From assembly GCF_017347585.1 (NCBI RefSeq), contig NZ_AP024480.1:486001-550000 (forward strand): a stretch of 64,000 nucleotides of DNA. Reading direction: 5' to 3'. The DNA is from Caldicellulosiruptor diazotrophicus (GTDB lineage: Bacteria; Bacillota; Thermoanaerobacteria; Caldicellulosiruptorales; Caldicellulosiruptoraceae). Position numbers and translations under genes: made by a program. The notes beneath the pieces are model-generated. The model did not search any database, was not told where the DNA came from, and saw only the letters and a program-made list of their open reading frames with translations. Numbering within the stretch: the stretch's first letter is position 1; each line of letters opens with the position of its first letter. Shown in pieces: positions 28,082-37,203 of the stretch.

Positions 28082-29796
28082 TGCAAAGTGAAATTATAGT
28101 TGATGTAAGTTTTAACCAAACAAGGGTAGCTGTTTTAGAGGATAAAGAGCTTGTCGAGATTTATATTGAAAGGGAGGACAGTCAAAGTATAATAGGGAAT
28201 ATTTACAAAGGGGTAGTTGAAAACATTCTGCCTGGTATGGATGCAGCTTTTGTCAATATTGGTCAGGAGAAAAATGCTTTTTTGTATCTTGGTGATGTGA
28301 ACAGACTTGAATTTGGGGATACTGATGAGTATTACGAAATAAAAACAAATCCGCTGGCTTTGAGGTGTGGTCAAGAGATAGTTGTACAGGTAATAAAAGA
28401 GGGCTATGACCAGAAAGGGCCAAGGGTCACTACAAACATAACGTTGCCGGGAAGATACTTGGTTCTTTTGCCATGTACAGAATATGTTGGTGTTTCAAAA
28501 AGGATTGAGAGTGAAGAAGAAAGGCAGAGGCTCAAAGAGATAGCCTGCAAGATAAAACCAGAGGGAATGGGTTTGATTGTCAGAACTGCAGCTGAAGGTA
28601 AGAGTGAAGAGGTTTTGAAGAGTGAACTTGAGTTTTTAAAGAATATGTGGAAAAAAATAAAACAAAAAAGCTGTCAGAGTGCTCCTGTTCTTCTTTACAA
28701 AGATTATGACCTTGTATTCAAAGCTGTAAGAGACATGTTTACCAACCAGGTTGACAGGTTTGTTATAAACGATAGGAAAAAATATAACAAGATTATAGAA
28801 TTTTTGTCCTCTTATGCACCGAGTTTGAAAAATAAAGTTGAGTATTTTAACCTTGCGACTAATATATTTGAATATTTTCAGATAGAACAAAAACTTATAA
28901 AGGCATTATCGAAAAAAGTGTGGTTAAAAAGTGGTGGTTATATAGTAATAGATGAGACAGAGGCATTGACTGTGATTGACGTCAACACAGGAAAGTATGT
29001 TGGCAAGAATGATGTTGCAGAAACAATCTTAAAGACAAATCTTGAAGCTGCACAGGAGATTGCAAGGCAACTAAGGCTCAGAGATATTGGTGGAATAATC
29101 ATAATTGACTTTATTGATATGAAAAATCCAGATCATCAGAAGATAGTTTTAGATGCTTTAAAAGAGGCCCTAAAAAAAGACAAGACAAAAACTGTTGTTG
29201 TTGACATAACGCCTCTTGGGCTTGTTGAGATGACAAGAAAGAAGGTAAGGCAACGACTTTCATGCGTTATGCAATCAAACTGTCCTTACTGTGAGGGTAC
29301 TGGTAAGATTTTGTCTCCTGAGAGTGTCGCATTTAAAGCATTGAAAGAGATTGAGTGGTATTGCAAAAACAAAGTAGAAGACAAATTCTTTGTTGAGATT
29401 AACACAAAAGTATGTGAGATTTTAAGAAAGGGTGAAATTGACAGAATAGAAGAGCTTGAGAAAAAATACAAAAAGAAAATTTATGTCAAAGCTTCTTCAA
29501 ATATTCACATTAATAAGTTTACTATATGTCCTGTGAAGGATGAAGATCATTACATGGCGTTGTGTGGCTGGCTTTGTGAAGGAGATGAGGTTTTAGCATT
29601 TGTTGAGGAAGAAGACAGATTCAATTCCAAAAATGCAATTGGGTATGTAAATCAGAATAGAATAGAGCTTGATGATGCGGCAGACCTTGTTGGCAAGTAT
29701 ATATATGCAAAGGTTGAAAAGGTCTATGGCACACTTTCAAAAGGAAAGATTTTAGATGTATATGAGGTGGATAGCGAGGATGTAAAGGAATTTTAA
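28081..29796 (+). CDS. rng: Ribonuclease E/G family protein (RNase G)
   Basis: 571 residues. An N-terminal S1 domain (about 38-125, GNIYKGVVENILPGMDAAFVNIG) is followed by the RNase H-like/5' sensor region. The catalytic Asp pair lies around GGYIVIDETEALTVIDVNTGKY and GGIIIIDFIDM. The Zn-link CPYCEGTG (about 401-408) holds the dimer. It is an endonuclease for rRNA maturation and mRNA decay. There is no long RNase E-type scaffold tail. It is coupled by a one-base overlap to the DUF2344 gene. Confidence 0.95.
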   Translation: MQSEIIVDVSFNQTRVAVLEDKELVEIYIEREDSQSIIGNIYKGVVENILPGMDAAFVNIGQEKNAFLYLGDVNRLEFGDTDEYYEIKTNPLALRCGQEIVVQVIKEGYDQKGPRVTTNITLPGRYLVLLPCTEYVGVSKRIESEEERQRLKEIACKIKPEGMGLIVRTAAEGKSEEVLKSELEFLKNMWKKIKQKSCQSAPVLLYKDYDLVFKAVRDMFTNQVDRFVINDRKKYNKIIEFLSSYAPSLKNKVEYFNLATNIFEYFQIEQKLIKALSKKVWLKSGGYIVIDETEALTVIDVNTGKYVGKNDVAETILKTNLEAAQEIARQLRLRDIGGIIIIDFIDMKNPDHQKIVLDALKEALKKDKTKTVVVDITPLGLVEMTRKKVRQRLSCVMQSNCPYCEGTGKILSPESVAFKALKEIEWYCKNKVEDKFFVEINTKVCEILRKGEIDRIEELEKKYKKKIYVKASSNIHINKFTICPVKDEDHYMALCGWLCEGDEVLAFVEEEDRFNSKNAIGYVNQNRIELDDAADLVGKYIYAKVEKVYGTLSKGKILDVYEVDSEDVKEF

Positions 29797-29801
29797 TTTG
29801 G

Positions 29802-29831
29802 TTGAAAAAAATATGTTGTTTTTGATAAAAT
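29802..29831 (+). promoter_or_regulatory. Predicted promoter of efp
   Basis: A -35 TTGAAA (29802-29807) and an extended -10 TGATAAAAT (TAAAAT at 29826-29831) are separated by 18 bases, in the 68-base gap before efp. Confidence 0.6.
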
Positions 29832-29864
29832 AGAAGAGCAAAATTTTTAATCGGAGGGAAGCTG

Positions 29865-30422
29865 ATGGTTGAGGCAGGCGATTTTCGAAGAGGATTAACA
29901 ATAGAGTACGATGGTCAGATATTTCAAGTGATTGAGTTTTTGCATGTAAAACCTGGTAAAGGTGCAGCTTTTGTTCGAACAAAGCTTAAAAATATAAAGA
30001 CAGGTGCTGTGATTGAAAAGACATTCAGACCAGACGAGAGAATGCCTCTTGCTCACATCGAGAGAAGAGAGATGCAGTATCTTTACAACGACGGTGAACT
30101 TTACTATTTCATGGATACACAGACATATGAGCAGATTGCCCTAGGTCATGATATGGTTGGTGATGCACTCAAGTTTGTCAAAGAGAACATGACTGTGACT
30201 GTTCTTTCGCACAATGGGGTTGTATTTGGTGTCGAGCCACCAAGATTTGTTGAACTTGAGGTAATAGACACAGAACCTGGCTTTAAAGGTGATACTCAAA
30301 CAGGTGCAACCAAGCCTGCAAAGGTTGAAACAGGTGCTGTAATTCAGGTTCCGCTTTTCATCAATGTCGGCGATAAAATTAAGATTGACACGTCAACAGA
30401 AGAGTATCTATCACGAGTGTAA
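29865..30422 (+). CDS. efp: Translation elongation factor P
   Basis: 185 residues, the usual length. The N-terminal KOW-like domain carries the loop [17 protein letters not shown], in which the Lys of PGKGAA (about residue 32) is the tip that enters the ribosome. Two OB-like domains follow, ending in the conserved [20 protein letters not shown] relieves stalling at polyproline. A strong CGGAGGG site precedes the ATG. Confidence 0.98.
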   Translation: MVEAGDFRRGLTIEYDGQIFQVIEFLHVKPGKGAAFVRTKLKNIKTGAVIEKTFRPDERMPLAHIERREMQYLYNDGELYYFMDTQTYEQIALGHDMVGDALKFVKENMTVTVLSHNGVVFGVEPPRFVELEVIDTEPGFKGDTQTGATKPAKVETGAVIQVPLFINVGDKIKIDTSTEEYLSRV

Positions 30423-30525
30423 TTAATTTGATATTTTTCAATTATATGCTGTGTGTATAAACTATTTTTTATGGGTAAATATTATGTATAGACAAGGTTA
30501 TTCTGTATTTTAGGAGGATACTTTA

Positions 30526-30996
30526 ATGGAAAATTTGTATGAAAAAGTTGCATATTTGAGAGGACTTGCAGAGGGTTTGGGCATAAATGAGGATTCAAAA
30601 GAAGGCAAGCTTCTTCTGAGCATCATTGATGTGCTTGACGAATTTGCAGATGCAATAAACGAGCTTGATGTAAAGCAGGCAGAGCTGGAAGATGTTGTAG
30701 ACTCAATAGATGAGGATTTAGAAAAGTTAGAAGATGAAGTGTATGAAAACTATGACGAGGATTATGATGACTACTATGATGAGGAAGAAGACGAGGACTT
30801 GGTAGAAGTGACTTGTCCAAACTGCAAGGTTACCTTTTATTTAGAAGAAGATGAGTACTTAAACGAGGACGAGATTGAATGTCCTAACTGCAATGAAATA
30901 ATATATCTTGACGAACTTGAAGAAGAGCTTGACGATGAAGAAGACGATGATGAATATGAAGATGAAGAGGACGATGAGAACAAAAAAAATAAATAA
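30526..30996 (+). CDS. Highly acidic protein with C4 zinc ribbon (CD1247-like N-terminus)
   Basis: 156 residues. The N-terminal helix bundle (about 1-65, MENLYEKVAYLRGLAEGLGI) is like the CD1247 N-terminal domain found in many Clostridia. A coiled, Asp/Glu/Tyr-rich stretch follows (about 66-92), then a zinc ribbon with two Cys pairs (VTCPNCKVTF and IECPNCNEII), then an almost purely Asp/Glu tail to about 150. Function is not known. The acidic tail could mimic nucleic acid or hold a basic partner. It ends in a terminator. Confidence 0.85.
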   Translation: MENLYEKVAYLRGLAEGLGINEDSKEGKLLLSIIDVLDEFADAINELDVKQAELEDVVDSIDEDLEKLEDEVYENYDEDYDDYYDEEEDEDLVEVTCPNCKVTFYLEEDEYLNEDEIECPNCNEIIYLDELEEELDDEEDDDEYEDEEDDENKKNK

Positions 30997-31018
30997 AGAT
31001 TCTGCAAAAGAAGGTTTT

Positions 31019-31046
31019 AGCCGGTGCTTCTTGCCGGCTTTTTGTT
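31019..31046 (+). terminator. Terminator after the acidic zinc-ribbon gene
   Basis: AGCCGG (31019-31024) pairs with CCGGCT (31034-31039), with T-rich sequence from 31039. Confidence 0.8.
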
Positions 31047-31144
31047 TATATTACCAATTTTTTGTTGCAAGAAGTTGTTTTAAATATACAAAAACATCTA
31101 ATTATTATATGTCTAAAATGTATAATAATAAGATTGTCAAATTA

Positions 31145-31173
31145 TTGACATTGTACGTCGCATTAGATATAAT
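31145..31173 (+). promoter_or_regulatory. Consensus sigma-A promoter of the aminotransferase-serA operon
   Basis: TTGACA (31145-31150), 17 bases, then TATAAT (31168-31173): a full match to the vegetative consensus. The first gene starts 46 bases downstream. Confidence 0.85.
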
Positions 31174-31218
31174 CAACTTAAAACAAATTGAGTTTGTTGA
31201 AAGGGGTAGAGTTTAAAT

Positions 31219-32388
31219 ATGAGGAAACCAAAGCTTTTGATGACGCCTGGGCCAACTCCGCTACCACCTGAGGTTATTTCTGCCATGTCACAACAGATTA
31301 TTCACCATCGCACAAAAGAGTTTGGAGAAATCTTTTCAAGAGTGAATGAAAACTTAAAAAAAGTGTTTCAGACAAAAAACAATGTTTTAACATTTGCAGC
31401 GTCAGGAACTGGTGCAATGGAGGCAAGCGCTGTCAATTTCTTTTCTGAAGGTGACACTGTTTTAGTTGTTTCAGTAGGGGTCTTTGGGGATAGGTTTATA
31501 AATATATGCAAGACGTTTGGTCTTAATGTAATTGAAAAGAAATATCCTTATGGTGATGTTGCGAATATTGACGAAGTAATTGAAATAATTGAGTCTAACA
31601 AAGACATAAAAGGTGTGTTTATTACACACAATGAGACATCAACAGGTGTTACAAATCCTATTGAAAAGCTTGCAAGGTATATCAAAAATACAGACAAGAT
31701 TTTAATTGTGGACGCTGTAAGTTCACTTGGTGCAATTGATTTAAAGACTGATGAGTGGGGTGTTGATGTAGTTGTTACAGGATCTCAGAAAGCTTTGATG
31801 TCCCCACCGGGTCTTGCCTTTGTCTCAGTGTCAGAAAAAGCTTGGGAGTTTTACAAAACGTCAAAACTTAGAAAGTTTTATTGGGATTTTAAAAAGTATC
31901 AAGACAATCTTTTAAAGGAAAGTCAGGATACTCCATTCACTCCAGCTGTGACATTAATCAGAGCTGTTGATGCGGGGCTAAGACTAATTTTAGATTATGG
32001 ACTTGAAAACAATTTTAAACGTCACACACGCCTTGCACGTCTTACTCAGCTTGCTGCTGAAAAGCTTAATTTAGAGCTTCTCCCAAAGAAAGAATACTCA
32101 TCTGCGGTAATTACTGCAATAAAGTCACCGGAAGGTGTGGATATAGAAAAGGTAAGGAAGATAATGAATCAGAAATATGATATAATGGTAACAGGAGGGC
32201 AGGCAACACTTAAAGGAAAGATTATAAGAATAGGTCATATGGGATATGTTGACGAATTTGATCTTTTGAAAACCATAGAATGCTTTGAGCTTGCGCTTTT
32301 AGAAGTAGGGTACAAAAACTTTGAAGTTGGTGATGCAACAAAAGCTATGCTTCAGGAAATTGCTAAGGAGGTAAGTGAGAGTAAATGA
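31219..32388 (+). CDS. Class V aminotransferase (serine-pyruvate / alanine-glyoxylate type)
   Basis: 389 residues. It begins with the family pattern PKLLMTPGPTPLPPEVI. The PLP Lys is K191 in TGSQKALMSPPG, preceded by IVDAVSSLGAIDLKTDEWGVDV. The stop overlaps the serA start (ATGA), so it probably works in serine metabolism. It may replace SerC as the phosphoserine aminotransferase, or transaminate serine or glyoxylate. The sequence alone does not decide between them. Confidence 0.9.
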   Translation: MRKPKLLMTPGPTPLPPEVISAMSQQIIHHRTKEFGEIFSRVNENLKKVFQTKNNVLTFAASGTGAMEASAVNFFSEGDTVLVVSVGVFGDRFINICKTFGLNVIEKKYPYGDVANIDEVIEIIESNKDIKGVFITHNETSTGVTNPIEKLARYIKNTDKILIVDAVSSLGAIDLKTDEWGVDVVVTGSQKALMSPPGLAFVSVSEKAWEFYKTSKLRKFYWDFKKYQDNLLKESQDTPFTPAVTLIRAVDAGLRLILDYGLENNFKRHTRLARLTQLAAEKLNLELLPKKEYSSAVITAIKSPEGVDIEKVRKIMNQKYDIMVTGGQATLKGKIIRIGHMGYVDEFDLLKTIECFELALLEVGYKNFEVGDATKAMLQEIAKEVSESK

Positions 32389-33980
32389 AGGTTTTGGTGA
32401 CTGAGAGGATTGCAAAAGAAGGCATAGATATTCTGAAAAATGAAGGAATTGAGGTTGATGAAAGGCTTGGGCTTTCGCATGAAGAGATTTGCAATATAAT
32501 TGGTGAATATGATGCTTTGATTGTCAGAAGTGCAACAAAAGTGAACGAAGAGATGATAAAGTGTGGTAAGAACTTAAAAGTGATTGCAAGAGCTGGTGTT
32601 GGTATTGACAATGTTGATGTAGAAAGCGCGACAAAACAGGGTATAATTGTTGTCAATGCTCCGGATGGCAATATTATGGCAGCTGCTGAGCTCACAATTG
32701 GTCTTATATTTAGCATATTTAGGTACATCCCACAGGCGTACATGTCTTGTAAACAGGGCGATTTTAGAAGAAATAAATTCAAAGGTGTTGAGCTTTACGA
32801 AAAAACAGCAGGAATTATTGGTTTTGGAAAGATTGGAGCACTTGTTGCAGAACGACTCAAAGCTTGCGGAATGAGGGTCATTGCATTTGACCCATATGTT
32901 TCTGATGAAAAGTTCAAAAAATACGGTGTTGAAAAGGTTGACTTTGACACATTACTTAGAGAATCTGACCTTATTACTATCCACACGCCAAAGACAAAAG
33001 AGACGTATAATCTCATTTCAGAAAAAGAGTTCAAAAAGATGAAAAAAGGTGTCAGGATAGTAAACTGTGCGCGTGGCGGTGTTATAAACGAAAAAGATCT
33101 TTACAATGCTATAAAAGAAGGCATAGTCGCAGCAGCAGCACTTGATGTTCTTGAAAAAGAACCAAACTTTGAGGTTGAAAAACAGGACTTCTACAACCCA
33201 CTTTTAGAGCTTGACAATGTGGTAATAACACCTCATCTTGGAGCATCGACACAGGAAGCTCAGGTAAATGTTGCTGTGTCTGTTGCCAAAGAGGTTGCAG
33301 CGGTGCTCAAAGGCGGTATTGCTAAAAATGCTGTCAATCTTCCGGCGTTTGAAAAGGAAAAGCTTGAAGAAGTTATGCCATATTTAGAGCTTGCTGAAGC
33401 AATGGGAAAGATTTTTATTCAGGCAGAAAGAGCTTTTGCCAATAAAATTGAAATTGTCTACAGCGGACAGATAGATGAGAAAGCAATAACTTGGCTTACA
33501 CGTGCACTTTTAAAAGGCTATCTTGAATTTTCGGTACAGGATACTGTCAACTATGTAAATTCCCAGCTATTAGCAAAGGAACAGGGAATTGAGGTAGTTG
33601 AAAGTAAAACAGAAGAAGCAGGTAAATTTAAAAATATGATAACTGCAAGGTTTACTACAAATGAGAAGGTATTAGAACTTTCTGGAACGGTGTATAACAA
33701 TGAAGGAAGAATAATTGATTTCTTTGGTTATAAAGTAGATTTCAAACCAGAAAAGTATATGCTTCTTATCCAGAACATAGATAAGCCTGGTATGATAGGC
33801 AGAATTGGTACCATAGTGGGTGAATATGGAATCAATATCGCTACAATGCAGGTGTCCAGGAACAAAAAGGGCGAGAAAGCTGTTATGGTATGCGAGATAG
33901 ACGGTGATCTACCTGATGAGGCTGTAGAAAAGTTAAAAAATACTGATGGAATTTTGAGAGTGACAATGGCAAAACTTTAA
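32385..33980 (+). CDS. serA: D-3-phosphoglycerate dehydrogenase SerA (long form with ACT domain)
   Basis: 531 residues. The substrate and NAD domains cover about 1-315, with the Rossmann motif GFGKIGALVAERL and the catalytic His in ITPHLGASTQEA. An intervening domain (about 320-450) and an ACT domain (about 455-531, MLLIQNIDKPGMIGRIGTIV) complete the long form. It makes 3-phosphohydroxypyruvate, the first step of serine synthesis; the ACT domain usually senses serine. It is coupled to the aminotransferase upstream. Confidence 0.96.
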   Translation: MKVLVTERIAKEGIDILKNEGIEVDERLGLSHEEICNIIGEYDALIVRSATKVNEEMIKCGKNLKVIARAGVGIDNVDVESATKQGIIVVNAPDGNIMAAAELTIGLIFSIFRYIPQAYMSCKQGDFRRNKFKGVELYEKTAGIIGFGKIGALVAERLKACGMRVIAFDPYVSDEKFKKYGVEKVDFDTLLRESDLITIHTPKTKETYNLISEKEFKKMKKGVRIVNCARGGVINEKDLYNAIKEGIVAAAALDVLEKEPNFEVEKQDFYNPLLELDNVVITPHLGASTQEAQVNVAVSVAKEVAAVLKGGIAKNAVNLPAFEKEKLEEVMPYLELAEAMGKIFIQAERAFANKIEIVYSGQIDEKAITWLTRALLKGYLEFSVQDTVNYVNSQLLAKEQGIEVVESKTEEAGKFKNMITARFTTNEKVLELSGTVYNNEGRIIDFFGYKVDFKPEKYMLLIQNIDKPGMIGRIGTIVGEYGINIATMQVSRNKKGEKAVMVCEIDGDLPDEAVEKLKNTDGILRVTMAKL

Positions 33981-34033
33981 AACAGTTTTGGATAAAAATA
34001 GTAAATATAAAGTAGAAAGGGTTATGGTGTAGT

Positions 34034-35308
34034 ATGGCTAACATCAAAGGGTTTAGAGGTTTGAGATATTCGCCTGAAATTGAACTTGACAAGTGCATAT
34101 GTCCTCCTTACGATATTATTTCTGAAGAGGAAAGAGAAGAACTTTATAGAAAGAGCGAATACAATATAATACGAGTTGAGTTTGGGAAAGAGTTTGAGAA
34201 TGATAACCAGGAGAATAACAAGTTTACTCGTGCAAAAGAATACTTAGATAACTGGATAAAGCAAGGAATTTTGAAATTTGACTCAAAAGATTGCATTTAT
34301 GTTCTTGAACAGGAATTTGAAGTGGATGGGAAGAAGCATGTTCGCACAGGGCTAATTGTTGCTCTTGAGCTTGTTGAATTTGAAAAAGGTATAGTTATAC
34401 CTCATGAATTTACGCTTTCAAAACCGAAACAAGAAAGACTTGAGCTTATGCGAAAGACACATGCTAATATAAGCAGTATATTTGGACTTTATGAGGATAA
34501 GACAAAAGAAATTAAAGAAATTTTAGATACAATAAAATCGAAAAAAGAAGATGTTTCTTATAAGGGCATTGGTACATTTGAGAGAATGTGGGTTGTATCT
34601 GACAGTGATATAATTGAGAAATTGAGACAGCTTTTTTATGATAAGAAGATATTTATTGCAGATGGTCACCACAGGTATGAAACAGCACTTGAATATAAGA
34701 AAGAGATGGAACAGAAAGAAGGCAAACGAGATAATGCAGATTATAACTATATAATGATTACACTAACAAGTTTAGAAGACCCAGGAATAATTATTTTGCC
34801 TACACATAGAATTGTTCTTTCATCGGATGTTGAAGAAGATATATTTATGGAAAAGTTAAAAGCAGATTTTGAAATTGAACAAGGGGATTACAAAAACTTA
34901 AAAGAGAAATTAGAAGCAAAGAAAAAATATGCATTTTTAGTTTACACATATAATCATAATTTCTATCTAATTACATTAAAAGAACCTGAAGATTCCTTAA
35001 AAGAGATTGAAGGAAGTAAAGCTTATAAAAATCTTGATGTTGTGATATTACAAAAACTTGTTTTTAATAAAGTTCTTGAAATTACAGATGAAGATATTCT
35101 ATACCAGAGAAACATAAAGTATACCAAGTCTATTGAAGAGTTAATAGAAACAGTAAACAAGGGTGCAAAATATGGATTTATTTTAAATCCAACGCTTGTT
35201 GAGGAATTAAAAGATGTATCTTTAAGCGGCGAAAAGATGCCTCAAAAATCCACATACTTTTATCCGAAGCTTATGACAGGAAATGTAATATATGTTCATT
35301 TAAAGTAA
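34034..35308 (+). CDS. DUF1015 family protein
   Basis: 424 residues. The family start KGFRGLRYSPEIELDKCICPPYDII and the central FIADGHHRYETALEY (about 210-224) are clear. These proteins often lie next to serA, as here, and have been linked with serine metabolism or phosphoprotein processing, but no activity is settled. It lies 53 bases after serA with no terminator between, so it is probably co-transcribed. A long hairpin follows. Confidence 0.88.
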   Translation: MANIKGFRGLRYSPEIELDKCICPPYDIISEEEREELYRKSEYNIIRVEFGKEFENDNQENNKFTRAKEYLDNWIKQGILKFDSKDCIYVLEQEFEVDGKKHVRTGLIVALELVEFEKGIVIPHEFTLSKPKQERLELMRKTHANISSIFGLYEDKTKEIKEILDTIKSKKEDVSYKGIGTFERMWVVSDSDIIEKLRQLFYDKKIFIADGHHRYETALEYKKEMEQKEGKRDNADYNYIMITLTSLEDPGIIILPTHRIVLSSDVEEDIFMEKLKADFEIEQGDYKNLKEKLEAKKKYAFLVYTYNHNFYLITLKEPEDSLKEIEGSKAYKNLDVVILQKLVFNKVLEITDEDILYQRNIKYTKSIEELIETVNKGAKYGFILNPTLVEELKDVSLSGEKMPQKSTYFYPKLMTGNVIYVHLK

Positions 35309-35330
35309 AAAGGTTTTTATAAACTAAAAA

Positions 35331-35391
35331 GGTTTGGATATTGATATCGTGAACGATGTTGTTCATGTTTTCAATATCCAAACCGTTTTTT
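35331..35391 (+). terminator. Long hairpin terminator after the DUF1015 gene
   Basis: GGTTTGGATATTGA (35331-35344) pairs perfectly with TCAATATCCAAACC (35371-35384), with an inner stem (GTGAAC with GTTCAT) in the loop and a T-run from 35386. Confidence 0.88.
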
Positions 35392-35430
35392 GTATTTTGA
35401 CATAAATGAAAGAAAGGAGAAACAAAAAAG

Positions 35431-36231
35431 ATGATCAAACTTGTTGCAACAGATATAGATGATACGTTACTATCAAAGGAGTTAACAATAACTGAAAAAA
35501 ATTTAAAAGCTATTGAATTTTTAAAGAAAAACAATATTATTTTGATATTAGCTTCAGGAAGGCCTTATCCTTCTGTTAAAAAAGTGGCGTATGAACTTGA
35601 GAATTTTTACCCAATGATAACATACCAGGGCGCACTTGTTTATGACCCCAAAACTGATCAAAAACTTTATGGTTGTGAGATTAGCCCAGATAGTGCAAAA
35701 GAACTTGTAAGGCTTGCAAAAGATGTAGATATTCACATTCACATTTACATTGACAATATATGGTATGTTGAAGCTATGAACGAAAAGACAGAGTATTACA
35801 AAAATCTTACAAAACTTGAGCCACATATAGTTGAAAATTTACTTGAAGTTATCGAAAGACCTGTTACAAAAGTTTTGTTTTTTGATGAACATGAAAGATT
35901 GAAAGCGTTAAAAGAAAGTCTTCCAGAGGATTTTACCAAAAAATTTAACATAATGTTTTCAAAACCCTTCTTCTTGGAATTTACAGATATAAATGTTTCA
36001 AAGGGAAATGCACTTAAGTTTTTGATCGAGTACTATGGTTTGAAAAGAGAAGAGGTTATGGCAATTGGTGATGGTGACAATGACATTTCAATGATTGAAT
36101 ATGCAGGGATAGGGGTTGCTGTTGAAAATGCAGTTGAAGAGTTAAAAGAGGCTGCTGACTTTGTTGTTGCAAAAAGTGATGATAGCGGTTTTGCACAGGC
36201 TATAGAAAAAGTATTCAACGTTCATTTTTAA
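35431..36231 (+). CDS. Cof-type HAD-superfamily phosphatase (second copy)
   Basis: 266 residues. Motif I is DIDDTLLS (about 7-14), motif II is ILASGRPYPSV, the conserved Lys region is VSKGNALKFLIEYYGL and motif III is AIGDGDNDISMIEYAG. It is a paralogue of the gene at 21669 with the same domain order. Probable sugar-phosphate or flavin phosphatase; substrate unknown. It is preceded by GAAAGGAGA and flanked by terminators and a new promoter, so it may be monocistronic. Confidence 0.9.
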   Translation: MIKLVATDIDDTLLSKELTITEKNLKAIEFLKKNNIILILASGRPYPSVKKVAYELENFYPMITYQGALVYDPKTDQKLYGCEISPDSAKELVRLAKDVDIHIHIYIDNIWYVEAMNEKTEYYKNLTKLEPHIVENLLEVIERPVTKVLFFDEHERLKALKESLPEDFTKKFNIMFSKPFFLEFTDINVSKGNALKFLIEYYGLKREEVMAIGDGDNDISMIEYAGIGVAVENAVEELKEAADFVVAKSDDSGFAQAIEKVFNVHF

Positions 36232-36339
36232 ATTTTCAATCATATAATAGGATAAGAAAGAGAAAAACAAAGATTTTGATAAGAAAACGAGAGCTAATTT
36301 AAAAATTTAAAGGAAAATGATATTTTTTAAAAAAATATA

Positions 36340-36367
36340 TTGACTTTTGAAAAAATTTTGCTAAAAT
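36340..36367 (+). promoter_or_regulatory. Predicted promoter of speD
   Basis: TTGACT (36340-36345), 16 bases, then TAAAAT (36362-36367). speD starts 49 bases downstream. Confidence 0.65.
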
Positions 36368-36415
36368 AAATTCTGTTACTTGAAAAGAGTAAATTCCAAG
36401 AAGGAGGTAGAGAAG

Positions 36416-36790
36416 ATGCACGCATTGGGCAGGCACATAATAGCAGAGCTTTACGGGTGTGACAAGGAAGTGCTCAACAACCGCGAGCTGATTGAGAAGA
36501 TAATGGTAGAATCAGCGCTCAAAGCAGGTGCAGAGGTAAGAGAGGTAGCATTCCACAAGTTTTCACCACAGGGTGTAAGTGGGGTTGTTGTAATATCTGA
36601 GTCACACCTGACAATTCACACATGGCCAGAGCTTGGCTATGCAGCAGTTGATGTATTTACATGCGGCGAGAGAGTCGACCCGTGGCAAGCTTGCAACTAC
36701 ATCACAGAGATGCTCAAAGCAAGCCACATGACAACTACAGAGGTAAAAAGAGGTTTGTTCGAACAACCTGTCAAGGTAGCAAACCTGTAA
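36416..36790 (+). CDS. speD: S-adenosylmethionine decarboxylase proenzyme SpeD
   Basis: 124 residues from ATG 36416, after the strong AAGGAGGT (36401-36408); an upstream in-frame start at 36380 would place the ribosome site inside the gene. Self-cleavage occurs before Ser63 ([15 protein letters not shown]), leaving a pyruvoyl group; His68 and Cys83 (VFTCGER) are the known processing/catalytic partners. It supplies decarboxylated SAM for spermidine synthesis. speE is not in this window. Confidence 0.97.
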   Translation: MHALGRHIIAELYGCDKEVLNNRELIEKIMVESALKAGAEVREVAFHKFSPQGVSGVVVISESHLTIHTWPELGYAAVDVFTCGERVDPWQACNYITEMLKASHMTTTEVKRGLFEQPVKVANL

Positions 36791-37203
36791 TAATACCTCC
36801 TTTTTGTTGATGGCATAAATAGGTTTTTGTTAAAGTTTTGAAGGGATGTGGAACTGGGAACTCTATAAAGGAGGATTATAACTTTTTTAAATTGTTAGTT
36901 TTTAAGGTTTTTGATGTATGAAAGAATACAAAAAGGGAAAAATATTTAACTGAAAGACCCCCTTTACTTAATAAAATATTTTGGTGCACAGATAAGACTT
37001 TCTGTGCACCAATTTTTTTGTATTCAAACATCTTTAAGCCTTGCTCAGAATACCAAAATACAGGTCAAAAGTTTTGTATCCGAATGACATATCCAGTCAA
37101 GAATAAGTTTTTCTATATATGTTTTACCCTATTATTTCTTCACTTCTGAATATTAAATGTTCTATAATAATATTATACTCAAAGGAAAGGGGACGATTAG
37201 TTT
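36791..37203 (+). other. 413-base gap: speD 3' region with late terminator
   Basis: No convincing gene lies here. TACCTCCTT (36794-36802) is complementary to the speD ribosome site. An unused AAAGGAGG stands at 36867-36874. A strong terminator lies about 190 bases after the speD stop, so the transcript has a long 3' UTR or a separate small RNA ends there. AT-rich sequence before the sugar kinase has TATAAT-like words (37163-37168) without a clear -35. Confidence 0.5.
36981..37019 (+). terminator. Strong terminator downstream of speD
   Basis: TTGGTGCACAGA (36981-36992) pairs perfectly with TCTGTGCACCAA (37001-37012), loop of eight, followed by seven T. Confidence 0.93.

Noticed and set aside
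30908-31216. 102-codon frame across the end of the acidic zinc-ribbon gene
   Set aside because: It is a shadow of the GAT/GAA-rich tail, then runs through a terminator and a promoter. It has no family pattern.
36892-36921. Nine-codon frame after AAAGGAGG in the speD 3' region
   Set aside because: The spacing from the ribosome-like word is too long and the frame is not recognisably coding.
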